Below, piece by piece: positions 9,123 to 17,793 of a stretch of 64,000 nt of DNA. A model generated the notes under the pieces. The model was not told where the DNA came from. It did not search any database and saw only the letters and a list, made by a program, of their open reading frames with translations. The position numbers and the translations under genes were made by a program. This DNA comes from Candidatus Poseidoniaceae archaeon (lineage in GTDB: Archaea; Thermoplasmatota; Poseidoniia; Poseidoniales; Poseidoniaceae), in NCBI GenBank assembly GCA_949372875.1, contig CASIAW010000007.1, positions 88,736 to 152,735 of the forward strand, in the 5' to 3' direction. Every line of letters begins with the position of its first letter. Position 1 is the stretch's first letter.

Positions 9123-11393
9123 TCAAGCCACCCCCCATATGAAGAGGAAAATCGCTAAGGTTCCAACCGCAACCATGAGAATGTAATCACGGGCTGAACC
9201 AGTGGTCATAGAACGAACCACCGTTGAGAGTGATTGAGAACCACTTTCGATGGCTTTGATTGTCCCATCAATAACTTCCGTGTCTGCTTCTGCAACCTTG
9301 TTAGAGAATCCAGCAACAATGTTCACCATTGCTTTGTCGTAATACTCATCGATGTAAAGTCGGTTTTCAAGAGCCGTAGCTAAAGTTGATTCTCTGATGG
9401 CTGTGTTGTCGAAATGGAAGCGCTTGTTAGCCCATGCGCTGAGTGCAATTACTGGACGCATCCAAGGCTTGGCTTCTTCACCTTCAGCGAGTTTCCCCCC
9501 ATACAAGGCCATAGCAAGCCCAGGCCCAAGAACAGCACCCATGAAGATAGCAACGTATGTCAAGATAAAGAAGAAAGGATCTGAATTTGCAAAGGCGTGT
9601 TCCATCTCATAAAGAATTCCGTCAAGGAGATTCTTCTCAGAAAGGAAACTGTATTCGGTATCTGAAGCCCAGTGAGTGAAACCCATTCCAGCAAAGATGA
9701 TTGAAGAGAGTGTAACGAAGGTCAGGATGAACAGCGGCGTCTTGATCCAAATATTTGTTGGACCAACATGTGCTGCAACCTCGTTGTTTGGTTTGCCTGC
9801 AAAAGTCTTGAACCACATTCGTGACATGTAAAAACCAGTCATGGCTGCACCAAGAAGCACGCACATGGCAGGGAAAAGAAAACGAGGGTCATCTTGAGCG
9901 ACTCGCCAAGCGTTAGCAATGATGCCTTCTTTGGACCAGAATCCACCGATAAGGGGTAATCCCATAATGGAAGCTGAACCAACCAGCATTGCCGTAGCAG
10001 TGATTGGCATCTTCGAGGCTAATCCGCCCATGTTCTCCATTGATTGTGCATCGAAATCATCGTCATGATGATTCTCATCGTGCCCATCGCCATGGTCGTC
10101 ATGGTGATGCAGGTGGTGATGTGCATGGTGCACTTCGTGAATCACTGAGCCGCTAGCCATGAACAGCATACCCTTGGCCATGGCGTGGTTGAAAAGATGA
10201 AACAGTGCCGCACCGAATGCAACGACGACGATGTAATGTGCATCACTGTCGTGGTGCCAGTCAAGTGTGTTTGCAAGATACATTGCACATCCGAGTCCGG
10301 TGAAGATATAGGCGAGTTGACTCATCGTTGAGTACGCTAAGACTTTCTTCAAATCCATTTGAACAAAGGCGATTGCTGCTGCCATGACTGCAGTAATTCC
10401 ACCGACTGAAGCAATGATGAAAGCAAGGTCATCCAAATCCCCATGGAGTGATTCCGCTCCAAAGAATGGGAACATTCGAGCCACGAGGTAAAGTCCTGCA
10501 TTGACCATGGTTGCTGCGTGAATGAGGGCTGAAACTGGTGTTGGACCTTCCATTGCGTCTGGCAACCAAACGTGGAGTGGGAATTGAGCTGATTTGCCAA
10601 CTGCGCCGATGAACATCAAACCGAGGGCCCATTGAAGCGTGCCTGCGGATGATGCTGCGACTGCATCAATGTTTTCGGTTGCAAAGACGACGGCATAATC
10701 AAGGGAACCAAACAAGTCCCAAAGCATAACCAATCCAATCATCAGGAAGACGTCACCAATACGTGTCGTCAAAAATGCCTTTTTAGCCGCGGAGGCTGCA
10801 CTTGGGCGTTCATAATAAAATCCAATAAGAAGATACGAACAGAGACCCATGATTTCCCAGAAGATGAAAAGCCAAAGGAAGGAGTCTGCAAGAACCATTC
10901 CCAGCATACCAGCACAGAACAAGACGAATTCAGCATAGAACCGATGGTTACGGTTATCGTTAATCGGGTCGGTATTCATGTAACCAATACTGAACATATT
11001 AATGAGTAAACACAAGAAGGAAGCCACGAAGAGTAACATCACTGTAACGTGGTCGACGTATATCCCAAAGCCAAAAGAGACCGGTTCAGTTGTGCTACCA
11101 CCGTTCCAAATTCCTGTATTAATCCAAGCAATCTGTTCAAAAACCTGGTCAACACCGGAATTGCCTTTCAAAAATTCCGAGATCAGCAATAAGGAAAGTA
11201 TCAGGCTTGCTCCCATAACGGGCAATGCAATGAGGCCACCTTCCTTGAGATTCTTCTTCCAAAACGGATGGCCGTTGAAGACACGGCCGAGGAACAAGAT
11301 GACGGCAAAAGCGATCATTGGGAGCAAAATGATCAGAGGAGCAAATTGCATCCATTCTGAATGTACGAGGGGTGCTGATTCTGTACTTGCCAT
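9123..11393 (-). CDS. nuoL: Complex I-like proton-pumping subunit L with His-rich loop
   Basis: The 756-residue distal antiporter-like subunit has LWLFIFWEIMGLCSYLLIG with Glu at 180, and GAVGKSAQFPLHVWLPDAME with Lys at 266. The long C-terminus with a lateral helix and terminal TM ends in AIFLFIWGVA. E. coli NuoL is about 613 residues. Part of the extra length is a histidine/aspartate-rich loop at residues 419-447 (HHAHHHLHHHDDHGDGHDEN and following residues), placed between conserved membrane segments. The start ATG 11393 has GAGGTGA eight bases upstream. It follows nuoK by nine bases. Confidence 0.95.
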   Translation of the reverse strand: MASTESAPLVHSEWMQFAPLIILLPMIAFAVILFLGRVFNGHPFWKKNLKEGGLIALPVMGASLILSLLLISEFLKGNSGVDQVFEQIAWINTGIWNGGSTTEPVSFGFGIYVDHVTVMLLFVASFLCLLINMFSIGYMNTDPINDNRNHRFYAEFVLFCAGMLGMVLADSFLWLFIFWEIMGLCSYLLIGFYYERPSAASAAKKAFLTTRIGDVFLMIGLVMLWDLFGSLDYAVVFATENIDAVAASSAGTLQWALGLMFIGAVGKSAQFPLHVWLPDAMEGPTPVSALIHAATMVNAGLYLVARMFPFFGAESLHGDLDDLAFIIASVGGITAVMAAAIAFVQMDLKKVLAYSTMSQLAYIFTGLGCAMYLANTLDWHHDSDAHYIVVVAFGAALFHLFNHAMAKGMLFMASGSVIHEVHHAHHHLHHHDDHGDGHDENHHDDDFDAQSMENMGGLASKMPITATAMLVGSASIMGLPLIGGFWSKEGIIANAWRVAQDDPRFLFPAMCVLLGAAMTGFYMSRMWFKTFAGKPNNEVAAHVGPTNIWIKTPLFILTFVTLSSIIFAGMGFTHWASDTEYSFLSEKNLLDGILYEMEHAFANSDPFFFILTYVAIFMGAVLGPGLAMALYGGKLAEGEEAKPWMRPVIALSAWANKRFHFDNTAIRESTLATALENRLYIDEYYDKAMVNIVAGFSNKVAEADTEVIDGTIKAIESGSQSLSTVVRSMTTGSARDYILMVAVGTLAIFLFIWGVA

Positions 11394-11402
11394 TCAATCA
11401 CC

Positions 11403-11705
11403 TCAGTTCTTTAGGACGTCCACATCGTCCAATGATATTGTTTCGTGTTGCCCATAAACGGCAAGGAAAATGGCCAAACCTATCGCAACCTCACTGGCTG
11501 CAATTGCAATAGCAAAAAGGGTGTAAACCCATCCGGTTGTATCGCCGTGGTGAACTGCTGCTGCTGCAAATTGCATGTTCGCAGCGTTGAGCATCAATTC
11601 AATGCACATAAGGACAATAATAGCGTTCTTACGAGTAAAAGCCCCGCCTAGGCCAATGACGAACATCAAAGCGGAAAGACCGGAAACCAATGCAGGATCA
11701 ATCAT
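11403..11705 (-). CDS. nuoK: Complex I-like subunit K
   Basis: The 100-residue protein has three transmembrane helices, the family's normal size. It contains the conserved IELMLNAAN segment with the membrane-embedded Glu and the second helix AIAIAASEVAIGLAIFLAVY with the second conserved Glu. The pair of buried Glu residues is the hallmark of NuoK/ND4L. The start ATG overlaps the stop of the upstream J2 gene by four bases (ATGA). Confidence 0.95.
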   Translation of the reverse strand: MIDPALVSGLSALMFVIGLGGAFTRKNAIIVLMCIELMLNAANMQFAAAAVHHGDTTGWVYTLFAIAIAASEVAIGLAIFLAVYGQHETISLDDVDVLKN

Positions 11706-11971
11706 TCTTCTTCACCTCCAAATTCCCAAAGAAGATTTTCCATACGTTCGTCACGGACAAGATAAGCCGCTCCAATCATAGCGAGAGACATGAGAATTCC
11801 AAGTATTAACAACGGCAATACCCAGTCCGAAAGAAGTGAGTCTGCAAGACCACTGGTCGTTGGATATTCTTCACTGCTGTTTGCCCAAACGCTGTCAGCG
11901 CTCAAGACAGAGACAAGTATCATACCAAGGGCAAGTAAGCCCATACGAGTAAAAAGCGAGACCAATTTCAT
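11702..11971 (-). CDS. nuoJ2: Second half of split complex I subunit J (J2)
   Basis: The 89-residue protein has an N-terminal hydrophobic helix, a polar region (SSEEYPTTSGLADSLLSDW) and a second helix LPLLILGILMSLAMIGAAYL, ending in an acidic tail. Position between J1 and K and the two-helix layout fit the C-terminal half of NuoJ, which is split into two genes in some archaea such as haloarchaea. Sequence similarity alone is weak, so the call rests mainly on context. It overlaps J1 and K by four bases at each end. Confidence 0.7.
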   Translation of the reverse strand: MKLVSLFTRMGLLALGMILVSVLSADSVWANSSEEYPTTSGLADSLLSDWVLPLLILGILMSLAMIGAAYLVRDERMENLLWEFGGEEE

Positions 11972-12243
11972 TCAAAGTCCTCCTCTAAAATTTGACGGCG
12001 TGTTAACATGATACCGAAAAGCACCACTAAACCGACACTGGCAAGATACACCAGAATTTGAATCGCTGCGAGAAACTCAGCACCGAGTAAGATGAAGATT
12101 CCAGAGACGGCCATAAAAGAAAAAATCAGTGAAAGCATTGAGTGTGCCACGCGCTGTGCAAGAACTAAACCAAGTGCGCCGAGAATAGCGATAGTGGCGA
12201 ATAAAAAGAAAACGCCCGTTTCTGCGACACTTGCAATATCCAT
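11968..12243 (-). CDS. nuoJ1: First half of split complex I subunit J (J1)
   Basis: This 91-residue protein covers the conserved N-terminal half of NuoJ/ND6: three hydrophobic helices with RVAHSMLSLIFSFMAVSGIF and AEFLAAIQILVYLASVGLVV, the latter carrying the pi-bulge-type helix of the family. The start is ATG 12243, one base after the nuoI stop; a longer frame from 12447 would run inside nuoI in another frame. It ends RRQILEEDFE and overlaps J2 by four bases. Confidence 0.9.
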   Translation of the reverse strand: MDIASVAETGVFFLFATIAILGALGLVLAQRVAHSMLSLIFSFMAVSGIFILLGAEFLAAIQILVYLASVGLVVLFGIMLTRRQILEEDFE

Positions 12244-12244
12244 C

Positions 12245-13243
12245 TCAAGCACCCTCTTCTGCTTTGCTTTCCGAGGCTGCCTTTGCTGCTTTAGCTGCCT
12301 TCTTCTCACGCTTGGTGCGTTCCTTGGTAGCTCGCTTAGCAAGTTCGGTATCCACTGCTTCTTGGTGAAGGGAGGGGAGGACTCGGGTTCGACTTGCATC
12401 AAACCACAACTCTTGTCGTGAGAATCCTGACATTCCATCGTATTCATTGGTCATGAAGAAAGAGGTGAATCCACACGCTTCCATGCACAATCCGCAGAAC
12501 ATACAGCGGCCCAAGTCTATTCGACCTGATACGATTTGGTCATCGGCAACTCGTAATTCTGACTGTTCCATAACGGCTTCTTCACCAGAATCATTCCAGC
12601 GGACTGTAGCGGTACTGCCTGAGAGATCAAGAACTTCTGCAAAGCGCCACTCGTTTGGAGTGTCGCTGTGTGCAGTTACGTGGTTGAAATCTTCTAAGGT
12701 TGCTGCTACTTCAGGAAGAAGAGTTGCTGCGTGGCCGCCGACTTCCAGTTCAGCACCCATGCCGCCATGTTCACCATCAGCTCCATCCAAAACGTCAACT
12801 CGTAATTCAGTGGTCATGTGCAAACAGTCGTTCGGGCAGGCTGTTACGCACAACTTGCAAGCAGTGCATGTTTCCCAAATAACGCCGATACGTCCATTGT
12901 AATTTCCGGGAACGAAGAGCCATGGTTCCATTTCCTCGAGTCGCTCGTAAGGGTACTGAACTGTTTGAGGCTTCCAAAGAGTAGGGAACAAATCCGATGT
13001 CACTCGGTCAGGAGCAAATGTTTGAACGCTGATATCATTAAATTCAGAGGTTTTTGAAGCACGGGCTTTACTTCCAGAATCAAGGAACTCCGGATGTTCG
13101 GAGTTGTGATATCCCCAATCCAATCGCTTACCAAGCCACTTCCCAAAGAAGGGGAAGGTACGGAGAGCGGTAATCAGTGTAATCTTGAACGGATACCAGA
13201 AGAGGTTTCTGAAATTCGGTTTTGCGTGTGGATGCATTGGCAT
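12245..13243 (-). CDS. nuoI: Complex I-like two-[4Fe-4S] subunit I with large insertion
   Basis: The subunit carries electrons between the peripheral arm and NuoB. Both ferredoxin motifs are present: CTACKLCVTACPND (Cys 126, 129, 132, 136) and CMFCGLCMEACG (Cys 247, 250, 253, 257). Bacterial NuoI is about 160-180 residues with some 30 residues between motifs; here the gap is 110 residues and the protein 332. The extra segment (about 150-240) is Gly/Glu-rich with a small beta-like part (TATVRWNDSGEEAV). The second motif ends in ACG rather than ACP. The C-terminus is a Lys/Ala-rich tail. N-terminal FRNLFWYPFKITLITALRTF is the membrane-facing amphipathic helix. Confidence 0.93.
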   Translation of the reverse strand: MPMHPHAKPNFRNLFWYPFKITLITALRTFPFFGKWLGKRLDWGYHNSEHPEFLDSGSKARASKTSEFNDISVQTFAPDRVTSDLFPTLWKPQTVQYPYERLEEMEPWLFVPGNYNGRIGVIWETCTACKLCVTACPNDCLHMTTELRVDVLDGADGEHGGMGAELEVGGHAATLLPEVAATLEDFNHVTAHSDTPNEWRFAEVLDLSGSTATVRWNDSGEEAVMEQSELRVADDQIVSGRIDLGRCMFCGLCMEACGFTSFFMTNEYDGMSGFSRQELWFDASRTRVLPSLHQEAVDTELAKRATKERTKREKKAAKAAKAASESKAEEGA

Positions 13244-13254
13244 GTTAAATCACC

Positions 13255-14763
13255 TCAGTCCTTTCCCGGAGTATGCGTTCCCGCGGGTTGTAATGTGTAA
13301 ACGTGATACATTCGATCTGGAGCTGCATCTTTGTCTTCATCATTGAGAAGGACATAGAAGACGCCAATCCAAAGAAGGGTCGTGGCAAGAGGAACGAGCA
13401 TTGGGATGCCGAATGCGTCCCAAGCGTTTCCACCTTCTGCAGTGTAAGACAAGTTGTCAGGTTGGAAGAGATACAGCCGGTAGAGAACCGAAAGAACAAC
13501 TTGAACAACAGACAATGGTAACAACATTCTCCAACCAAATTCAAGGATTTGGTCTGTTCGAATACGTGCAAGAGAGAAACGAGCCCAGACAAAGACGACC
13601 AAGAAGACGAGCCATGTCTTCAAGAGAACAACAATCGCACCTGGAATCAAGACATAGGCATCTCCAAGCACTGGGATTTGACTCATTGTTCCTTGGAATG
13701 GTAGATGCCATCCGCCCAAGAAGAAGTGTGTGAATAAGAAACAGGCAGCATAGGTACGAATATATTCAGCCATGAACAACATACCGAAACGCATTCCACC
13801 GTATTCCGTCCACCAGCCTTCAACCAGTTCAGCTTCTGCCTCTGGCATGTCGAAAGGAACACGTTCTACTTCAGCAATCATCGTCACTAAGAACAAAACA
13901 GCCCCTAGCGGCATCAAGAACAGGTTCCAAGAACCTGCTGCGTGTTGGAAATGGATACTTTCGATAATGTTGAAAGTGCCGGAAAGAATAGCGACGGAAA
14001 GAAGAGTAAGGAGGAGAGGAATCTCGTAAGCAGTCAGTTGCGCTGCGGAGCGAATGCCTCCAATCAAGGTATACTTGTTGTTGGATGACCACCCAGCAAA
14101 GAAGACACCAATTGGTGCGATTCCAAAGATGGCAATGGCGTAAAGAATAGACAAATCAGGGTTTGTTGCATAGATGCCACTGGAAAGAGGAATGATTCCG
14201 AGGATAAGAAGAGTTGAGGACACAATGAGGAAAGGAGATACCTCGAAAATGAGTTTGTCTGCACGCCGAGGGACCATGTGTTCCTTAAGCAAAAATTTCA
14301 TCCCATCTGCCACGTTTTGGAAGAAACCTGGAAGGATTGAGTATCCCATCCATGACCTGTTGTTTACTCGGTCAACGGTTGCAAATTTCTCATCACGGTT
14401 ACCGAATCGCTTGTTGAGGAATTTATTGATGGCGCCAACAATGCCGCCTCCGAACGGGAGCATCTTCCACCATTCACCTGCAGTTACGCCGTTTTCTCCA
14501 ACCCAAAGAGAGCGGAGAGCTGTGGTTGCGCCACGACGATCGTTCATACGTGCAACGGCTTTTCGTTCAATCCATAGAATGGCGAATTGGCTAAAGAACA
14601 GCATCAAGAAAACGATGTTAACAACAGCGAAAGTTCCGACGAGGAATGACAGGTCAGAAGCACTGTCTTCAAGCGGGGTTCCTTCGACTGCGGATGTAAT
14701 CAAAGTAGAGATGAGGCTGTCTTTACCGAGGAAAAGGCTGCGTAAGTCATAGATGTCATCCAT
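13255..14763 (-). CDS. nuoH: Complex I-like quinone-pocket membrane subunit H
   Basis: The 502-residue protein keeps the family signatures ILWIERKAVARMNDRRGA in the first loop, ADGMKFLLKEHMVP, IGGIRSAAQLTAYEIPLLL and the acidic PFDMPEAEAELVEGWWTEYG, which lines the quinone channel. Bacterial NuoH is about 325 residues. The extra length includes a roughly 60-residue insertion at about residues 80-145 between RRGA and ADGMK, and a longer N-terminus. ATG 14763 is chosen because GAGGTGATT lies upstream and nuoD ends ten bases before; the longer frame from 14847 would overlap nuoD. Confidence 0.93.
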   Translation of the reverse strand: MDDIYDLRSLFLGKDSLISTLITSAVEGTPLEDSASDLSFLVGTFAVVNIVFLMLFFSQFAILWIERKAVARMNDRRGATTALRSLWVGENGVTAGEWWKMLPFGGGIVGAINKFLNKRFGNRDEKFATVDRVNNRSWMGYSILPGFFQNVADGMKFLLKEHMVPRRADKLIFEVSPFLIVSSTLLILGIIPLSSGIYATNPDLSILYAIAIFGIAPIGVFFAGWSSNNKYTLIGGIRSAAQLTAYEIPLLLTLLSVAILSGTFNIIESIHFQHAAGSWNLFLMPLGAVLFLVTMIAEVERVPFDMPEAEAELVEGWWTEYGGMRFGMLFMAEYIRTYAACFLFTHFFLGGWHLPFQGTMSQIPVLGDAYVLIPGAIVVLLKTWLVFLVVFVWARFSLARIRTDQILEFGWRMLLPLSVVQVVLSVLYRLYLFQPDNLSYTAEGGNAWDAFGIPMLVPLATTLLWIGVFYVLLNDEDKDAAPDRMYHVYTLQPAGTHTPGKD

Positions 14764-14773
14764 AGCAATCACC

Positions 14774-15913
14774 TCAACGGTCCGTTTCTCCGATACACGG
14801 GTCAAAACTGCCCATGATGGCTGGAATGTCTGCAATCTTGTAGCCAATCATTGTCTTTGCGACATAGGGGATGGTAATGAACATTGGAGATCGAATCGAG
14901 ACGCGATAAGGATACTTGCCTCGTCCTTCGCCGCCGCCTTGTATGTAGAATTGAGATGCGCCTCGGGTACATTCATAGTTACTGAATCCAGTCGCCCCTT
15001 CCGGAGCACGCGTAGGTGCCTTGGTGTAAATCATTTCATCGCCATTTGCATAGTTGGTATTCTTGCCGCCTGGAATTTTGTTCAGTGCGTCAAGAACCAT
15101 GCGGCATGATTGTCGCATTTCTTCCATTCGTACTCTGTAACGGTCATAGCAGTCAGCACCCTTGACGGATGTCGGCTTTTCAACAGCAGGCTCCCAGTCA
15201 ACTTCGTCATAAACAGAGTATGGGTGCGCCCAGCGAACGTCGTAATTGACGCCTGCAGCACGAACGTTCGGCCCTGAAACGCCTGCATCGACCATCGATT
15301 CAGCGTTTGCATAGCCTACGCCTTGGAGGCGGACAAGCCAAATTGTCGATTCGTCGAGCATCATTTCGTATTCATCGAGGCGCTTTTCGAACAGTTTTGT
15401 CTTCGCAATAACACGGTCAGCAAATCCAATTGGCATATCTCGCTTTACCCCACCAATTCGCGGGTAGTTGTAATGCATTCGAGAACCTCCGAGTTCTTGC
15501 AACAAGTCAAGGAACATTTCTCGATCTCGCATGCACCATGTCATGAGAGTCAGGTTTCCAATATCAGGTCCAAAAGCACCGAGCCACATCAAGTGGGAAG
15601 CAAGGCGTTGTATTTCAGCCGAAATAAGCCGAATGTATTCTGCTCGAGCTGGAACATCTGCTTCAAGTAGGTCTTCAGCAGCATAGATGTAAGAGTTCGC
15701 CCAAGTCATTGCACTCACGTAGCAAAGACGGTCGCAATAAGGTGTGATTTGAGTAAAGTCGCGAGCCTCGCAAATTTTCTCCACACCGCGATGGATGTAT
15801 CCGAGTTCTGCTTCCGTATCAACGACCGTTTCTCCATCAACTTTCACGCGAAGCGTCCACAACCCGTGCGTCATAGGGTGCTGGGGGCCCATTGTAATCC
15901 ACATTTGTGCCAT
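14774..15913 (-). CDS. nuoD: Complex I-like 49-kDa subunit D
   Basis: The 379-residue protein begins with MGPQHPMTHGLW and ELGYIHRGVEK, the two signature regions of NuoD, and includes PRIGGVKRDMP, YDVRWAHPYSVYDEV and YPYRVSIRSPMF. His in HPMTHG belongs to the quinone-binding end. There are no paired CxxC nickel ligands, so it is a complex I-type and not a hydrogenase large subunit. It is encoded separately from nuoC. Confidence 0.95.
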   Translation of the reverse strand: MAQMWITMGPQHPMTHGLWTLRVKVDGETVVDTEAELGYIHRGVEKICEARDFTQITPYCDRLCYVSAMTWANSYIYAAEDLLEADVPARAEYIRLISAEIQRLASHLMWLGAFGPDIGNLTLMTWCMRDREMFLDLLQELGGSRMHYNYPRIGGVKRDMPIGFADRVIAKTKLFEKRLDEYEMMLDESTIWLVRLQGVGYANAESMVDAGVSGPNVRAAGVNYDVRWAHPYSVYDEVDWEPAVEKPTSVKGADCYDRYRVRMEEMRQSCRMVLDALNKIPGGKNTNYANGDEMIYTKAPTRAPEGATGFSNYECTRGASQFYIQGGGEGRGKYPYRVSIRSPMFITIPYVAKTMIGYKIADIPAIMGSFDPCIGETDR

Positions 15914-15922
15914 GGTAATTCC

Positions 15923-16576
15923 TCACTTAACGCGGCCCTCGTCCGCAGGTTTACGAATGAACCCTTGAGGGTCATCATACATTTCATTATGATCGTGATA
16001 TCGAAGCTTGTGTTGCTTTTGTAATGGGTGGAACCCTTCGGGGCTGTCGTTTGGATTGAGAACACGATGCATGTTGTCGTGGCCTTCGAACTTGATACCA
16101 ACAAGGTCCCAAGTTTCTTTTTCATTCCAATCAGCTCCGACCCAAATGCTCTGAATAGAGGGTACTGTAGGAGAGTCGCCCTGGGGGAGCGGGATGAAGA
16201 CTTCGAATTCCATTGGAATATCGGAGCCAGCAAGAGACTCAATATCGTGAACAGTACATGTGTTTGGGGTTTGGTCTTGGATAGGTTGGCGGAGGAAATG
16301 GTATGCAACTTCCCATCCGCGCTCTGGTGAGCCTTCAGGGAAATGAGTCCCAGTAACCATTGAACAGTAATTAACGCCAAGATCATACTTCATCCACTTT
16401 GCCAAAGCAACCCAGTGTTGAGGGGGGCAGACGATTCGGACAAACGCATATTTTTTTGCATTGGAGTGGAGTTCAACCGTTGTTACAATTCCACTTCCGC
16501 CAAACCGATTGTTGACTGCAGCCATGCAGGCTTCAGCAGCCGACGAGTTTTGTTCGGGGGTAATCGAGCCGGCCAT
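15923..16576 (-). CDS. nuoC: Complex I-like 30-kDa subunit C
   Basis: The 217-residue protein contains the NuoC signature around ADWNEKETWDLVGIKFEGH followed by HRVLNPNDSPEGFHPLQK, with a typical N-terminal alpha/beta domain. It sits in the peripheral arm against subunits B and D. The gene starts one base after nuoB and ends nine bases before nuoD. Confidence 0.93.
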   Translation of the reverse strand: MAGSITPEQNSSAAEACMAAVNNRFGGSGIVTTVELHSNAKKYAFVRIVCPPQHWVALAKWMKYDLGVNYCSMVTGTHFPEGSPERGWEVAYHFLRQPIQDQTPNTCTVHDIESLAGSDIPMEFEVFIPLPQGDSPTVPSIQSIWVGADWNEKETWDLVGIKFEGHDNMHRVLNPNDSPEGFHPLQKQHKLRYHDHNEMYDDPQGFIRKPADEGRVK

Positions 16577-16577
16577 T

Positions 16578-17171
16578 TCAGTCCTCTCCTACGATTACCG
16601 GCTTGTCACTGGCCCGTTCTGGGCTTGGAGCGGCGCCGATTCGGATGATTTTCTCCCTCAGTAATCCGAAACCATCGATGAGTGCTTCGGGGCGAGGGGG
16701 GCATCCTGGGATGTAGACGTCAACTGGAATCACAGTGTCAACGCCTTCAAGGATATTGTAAGATTGGAAATATGGACCACCTGAAATAGCGCATTCCCCC
16801 ATTGCAATACAGTATTTTGGCTCAGGCATTTGCTCCCAAAGGCGAACTACTTTGTCTGCGAATTTCTTAGAAATCGGGCCGTTGATGAGCAAAACATCAG
16901 ATTGTCGAGGGGAGGAGCGGAACAGAACGCCAAAACGGTCTCCGTCAAATCTTGGAGTTGCTGCTGCAGCCATTTCGATAGCACAGCATTTGATACCCAA
17001 GTGGAGGGTAAACAGGGATTTACGGCCAGCCCAGTTGAAATATCGGCCCGCAAGAACGCTGAGGAACTTCTTGATCCGAGTTGCTTTGAGCGCTTCGTCA
17101 GTGACGCCCCCGACCATCTCAACCAAAGCGCGACTGTTGAAAGCTGCGAAATTATCTCCTGCTTCTGCCAT
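16578..17171 (-). CDS. nuoB: Complex I-like N2-cluster subunit B
   Basis: This 197-residue protein carries the N2 [4Fe-4S] ligands in LGIKCCAIEM, IAMGECAISGG and IPGCPPRPEALIDG, the arrangement expected of NuoB. It passes electrons to quinone. I choose ATG 17171 with GAGGTG at 17178-17183 upstream; a GTG at 17180 would overlap that site. It follows nuoA by ten bases. Confidence 0.95.
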   Translation of the reverse strand: MAEAGDNFAAFNSRALVEMVGGVTDEALKATRIKKFLSVLAGRYFNWAGRKSLFTLHLGIKCCAIEMAAAATPRFDGDRFGVLFRSSPRQSDVLLINGPISKKFADKVVRLWEQMPEPKYCIAMGECAISGGPYFQSYNILEGVDTVIPVDVYIPGCPPRPEALIDGFGLLREKIIRIGAAPSPERASDKPVIVGED

Positions 17172-17181
17172 GAAATCCACC

Positions 17182-17655
17182 TCAAATGTAAATGCGTCCT
17201 CGCTTGCGGAATACGTACCACACGCCTAACGACATGATAGCGAAGAAAAGGCCGAGCAAAACAAGGGCGCTCTTTGCCTCAGCAACTGCTCCATCAGCAG
17301 CACCCGGAGAGGTAGCATCTGAAGCAACCATTCCCCCGAGAACGAGGAACATGAAGGCAACATCAAAAACAAGGAAAATGATGGCATACCAGTAATATTG
17401 GAAATGGAATTGGATCATTGCATCTCCAACAGGCTCACTGCCACATTCAAAAGTCGTAAGTCGGCGAGGATAGAGGCTGTGATCGCGCTCGTATCCTTCA
17501 AGCAAATAGGACCGAGTAATGTGTGGGCGTGCAGGGTCAACACGAGGACGGACAACCCATGTTATCAGGAAATTCGTCAACGGCATTATGATTCCGAGAA
17601 CGGTCAAAAAACCAATGGAAAGATATGCACTTGGAACAGATTCAAGCCCGGACAT
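17182..17655 (-). CDS. nuoA: Complex I-like membrane subunit A
   Basis: The protein has three transmembrane helices and the family motif RRLTTFECGSEPVGDAM followed by FHFQYYWYAIIFLVFDVAFMFL, as in NuoA/ND3. ATG 17655 is preferred because GGTGA lies upstream; the frame can be extended to 17673 (TTG). At about 157 residues it is slightly longer than most NuoA, owing to a polar Ala/Gly loop before the last helix. It is the first gene of the twelve-gene nuo operon, which contains no E, F or G subunit. Confidence 0.93.
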   Translation of the reverse strand: MSGLESVPSAYLSIGFLTVLGIIMPLTNFLITWVVRPRVDPARPHITRSYLLEGYERDHSLYPRRLTTFECGSEPVGDAMIQFHFQYYWYAIIFLVFDVAFMFLVLGGMVASDATSPGAADGAVAEAKSALVLLGLFFAIMSLGVWYVFRKRGRIYI

Positions 17656-17712
17656 ATTTTCACCCATGTGCAAAGCATACGCTCCGCAGTCTTTCCGACT
17701 TGAGGGACCCCC

Positions 17713-17721
17713 ATAAGTATT
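17713..17721 (-). promoter_or_regulatory. Candidate TATA element for the nuo operon
   Basis: On the minus strand the sequence reads GGGAATACTTATGGG, the most TATA-like stretch in the 138-bp gap between nuoA and the upstream secreted-protein gene. It lies about 58 bases before the nuoA start, which would give a short leader. The match to the archaeal TATA consensus is imperfect. Confidence 0.25.
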
Positions 17722-17793
17722 CCCAAATCAAACAGAAGAAAATGCGGGATAAAGTGAATCGTTAACAAGGCCACTGCGTGCTCACGGAGGTTT

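Noticed and set aside
10053-10139. Short repeated CAT/ATG pattern in nuoL as a possible repeat array
   Set aside because: It is simply the codons of the His/Asp-rich loop; there is no repeat-spacer structure.
11002-11457. 151-residue plus-strand frame
   Set aside because: Antisense to nuoL and the end of nuoK, whose reading is certain.
12245-12447. Longer nuoJ1 start giving a 159-residue protein
   Set aside because: The additional 68 residues would lie in another frame within nuoI and are polar; ATG 12243 gives the normal NuoJ N-terminus.
14174-14752. 192-residue plus-strand frame
   Set aside because: It lies entirely opposite nuoH, has no recognisable domain and mirrors the codon pattern of the real gene.
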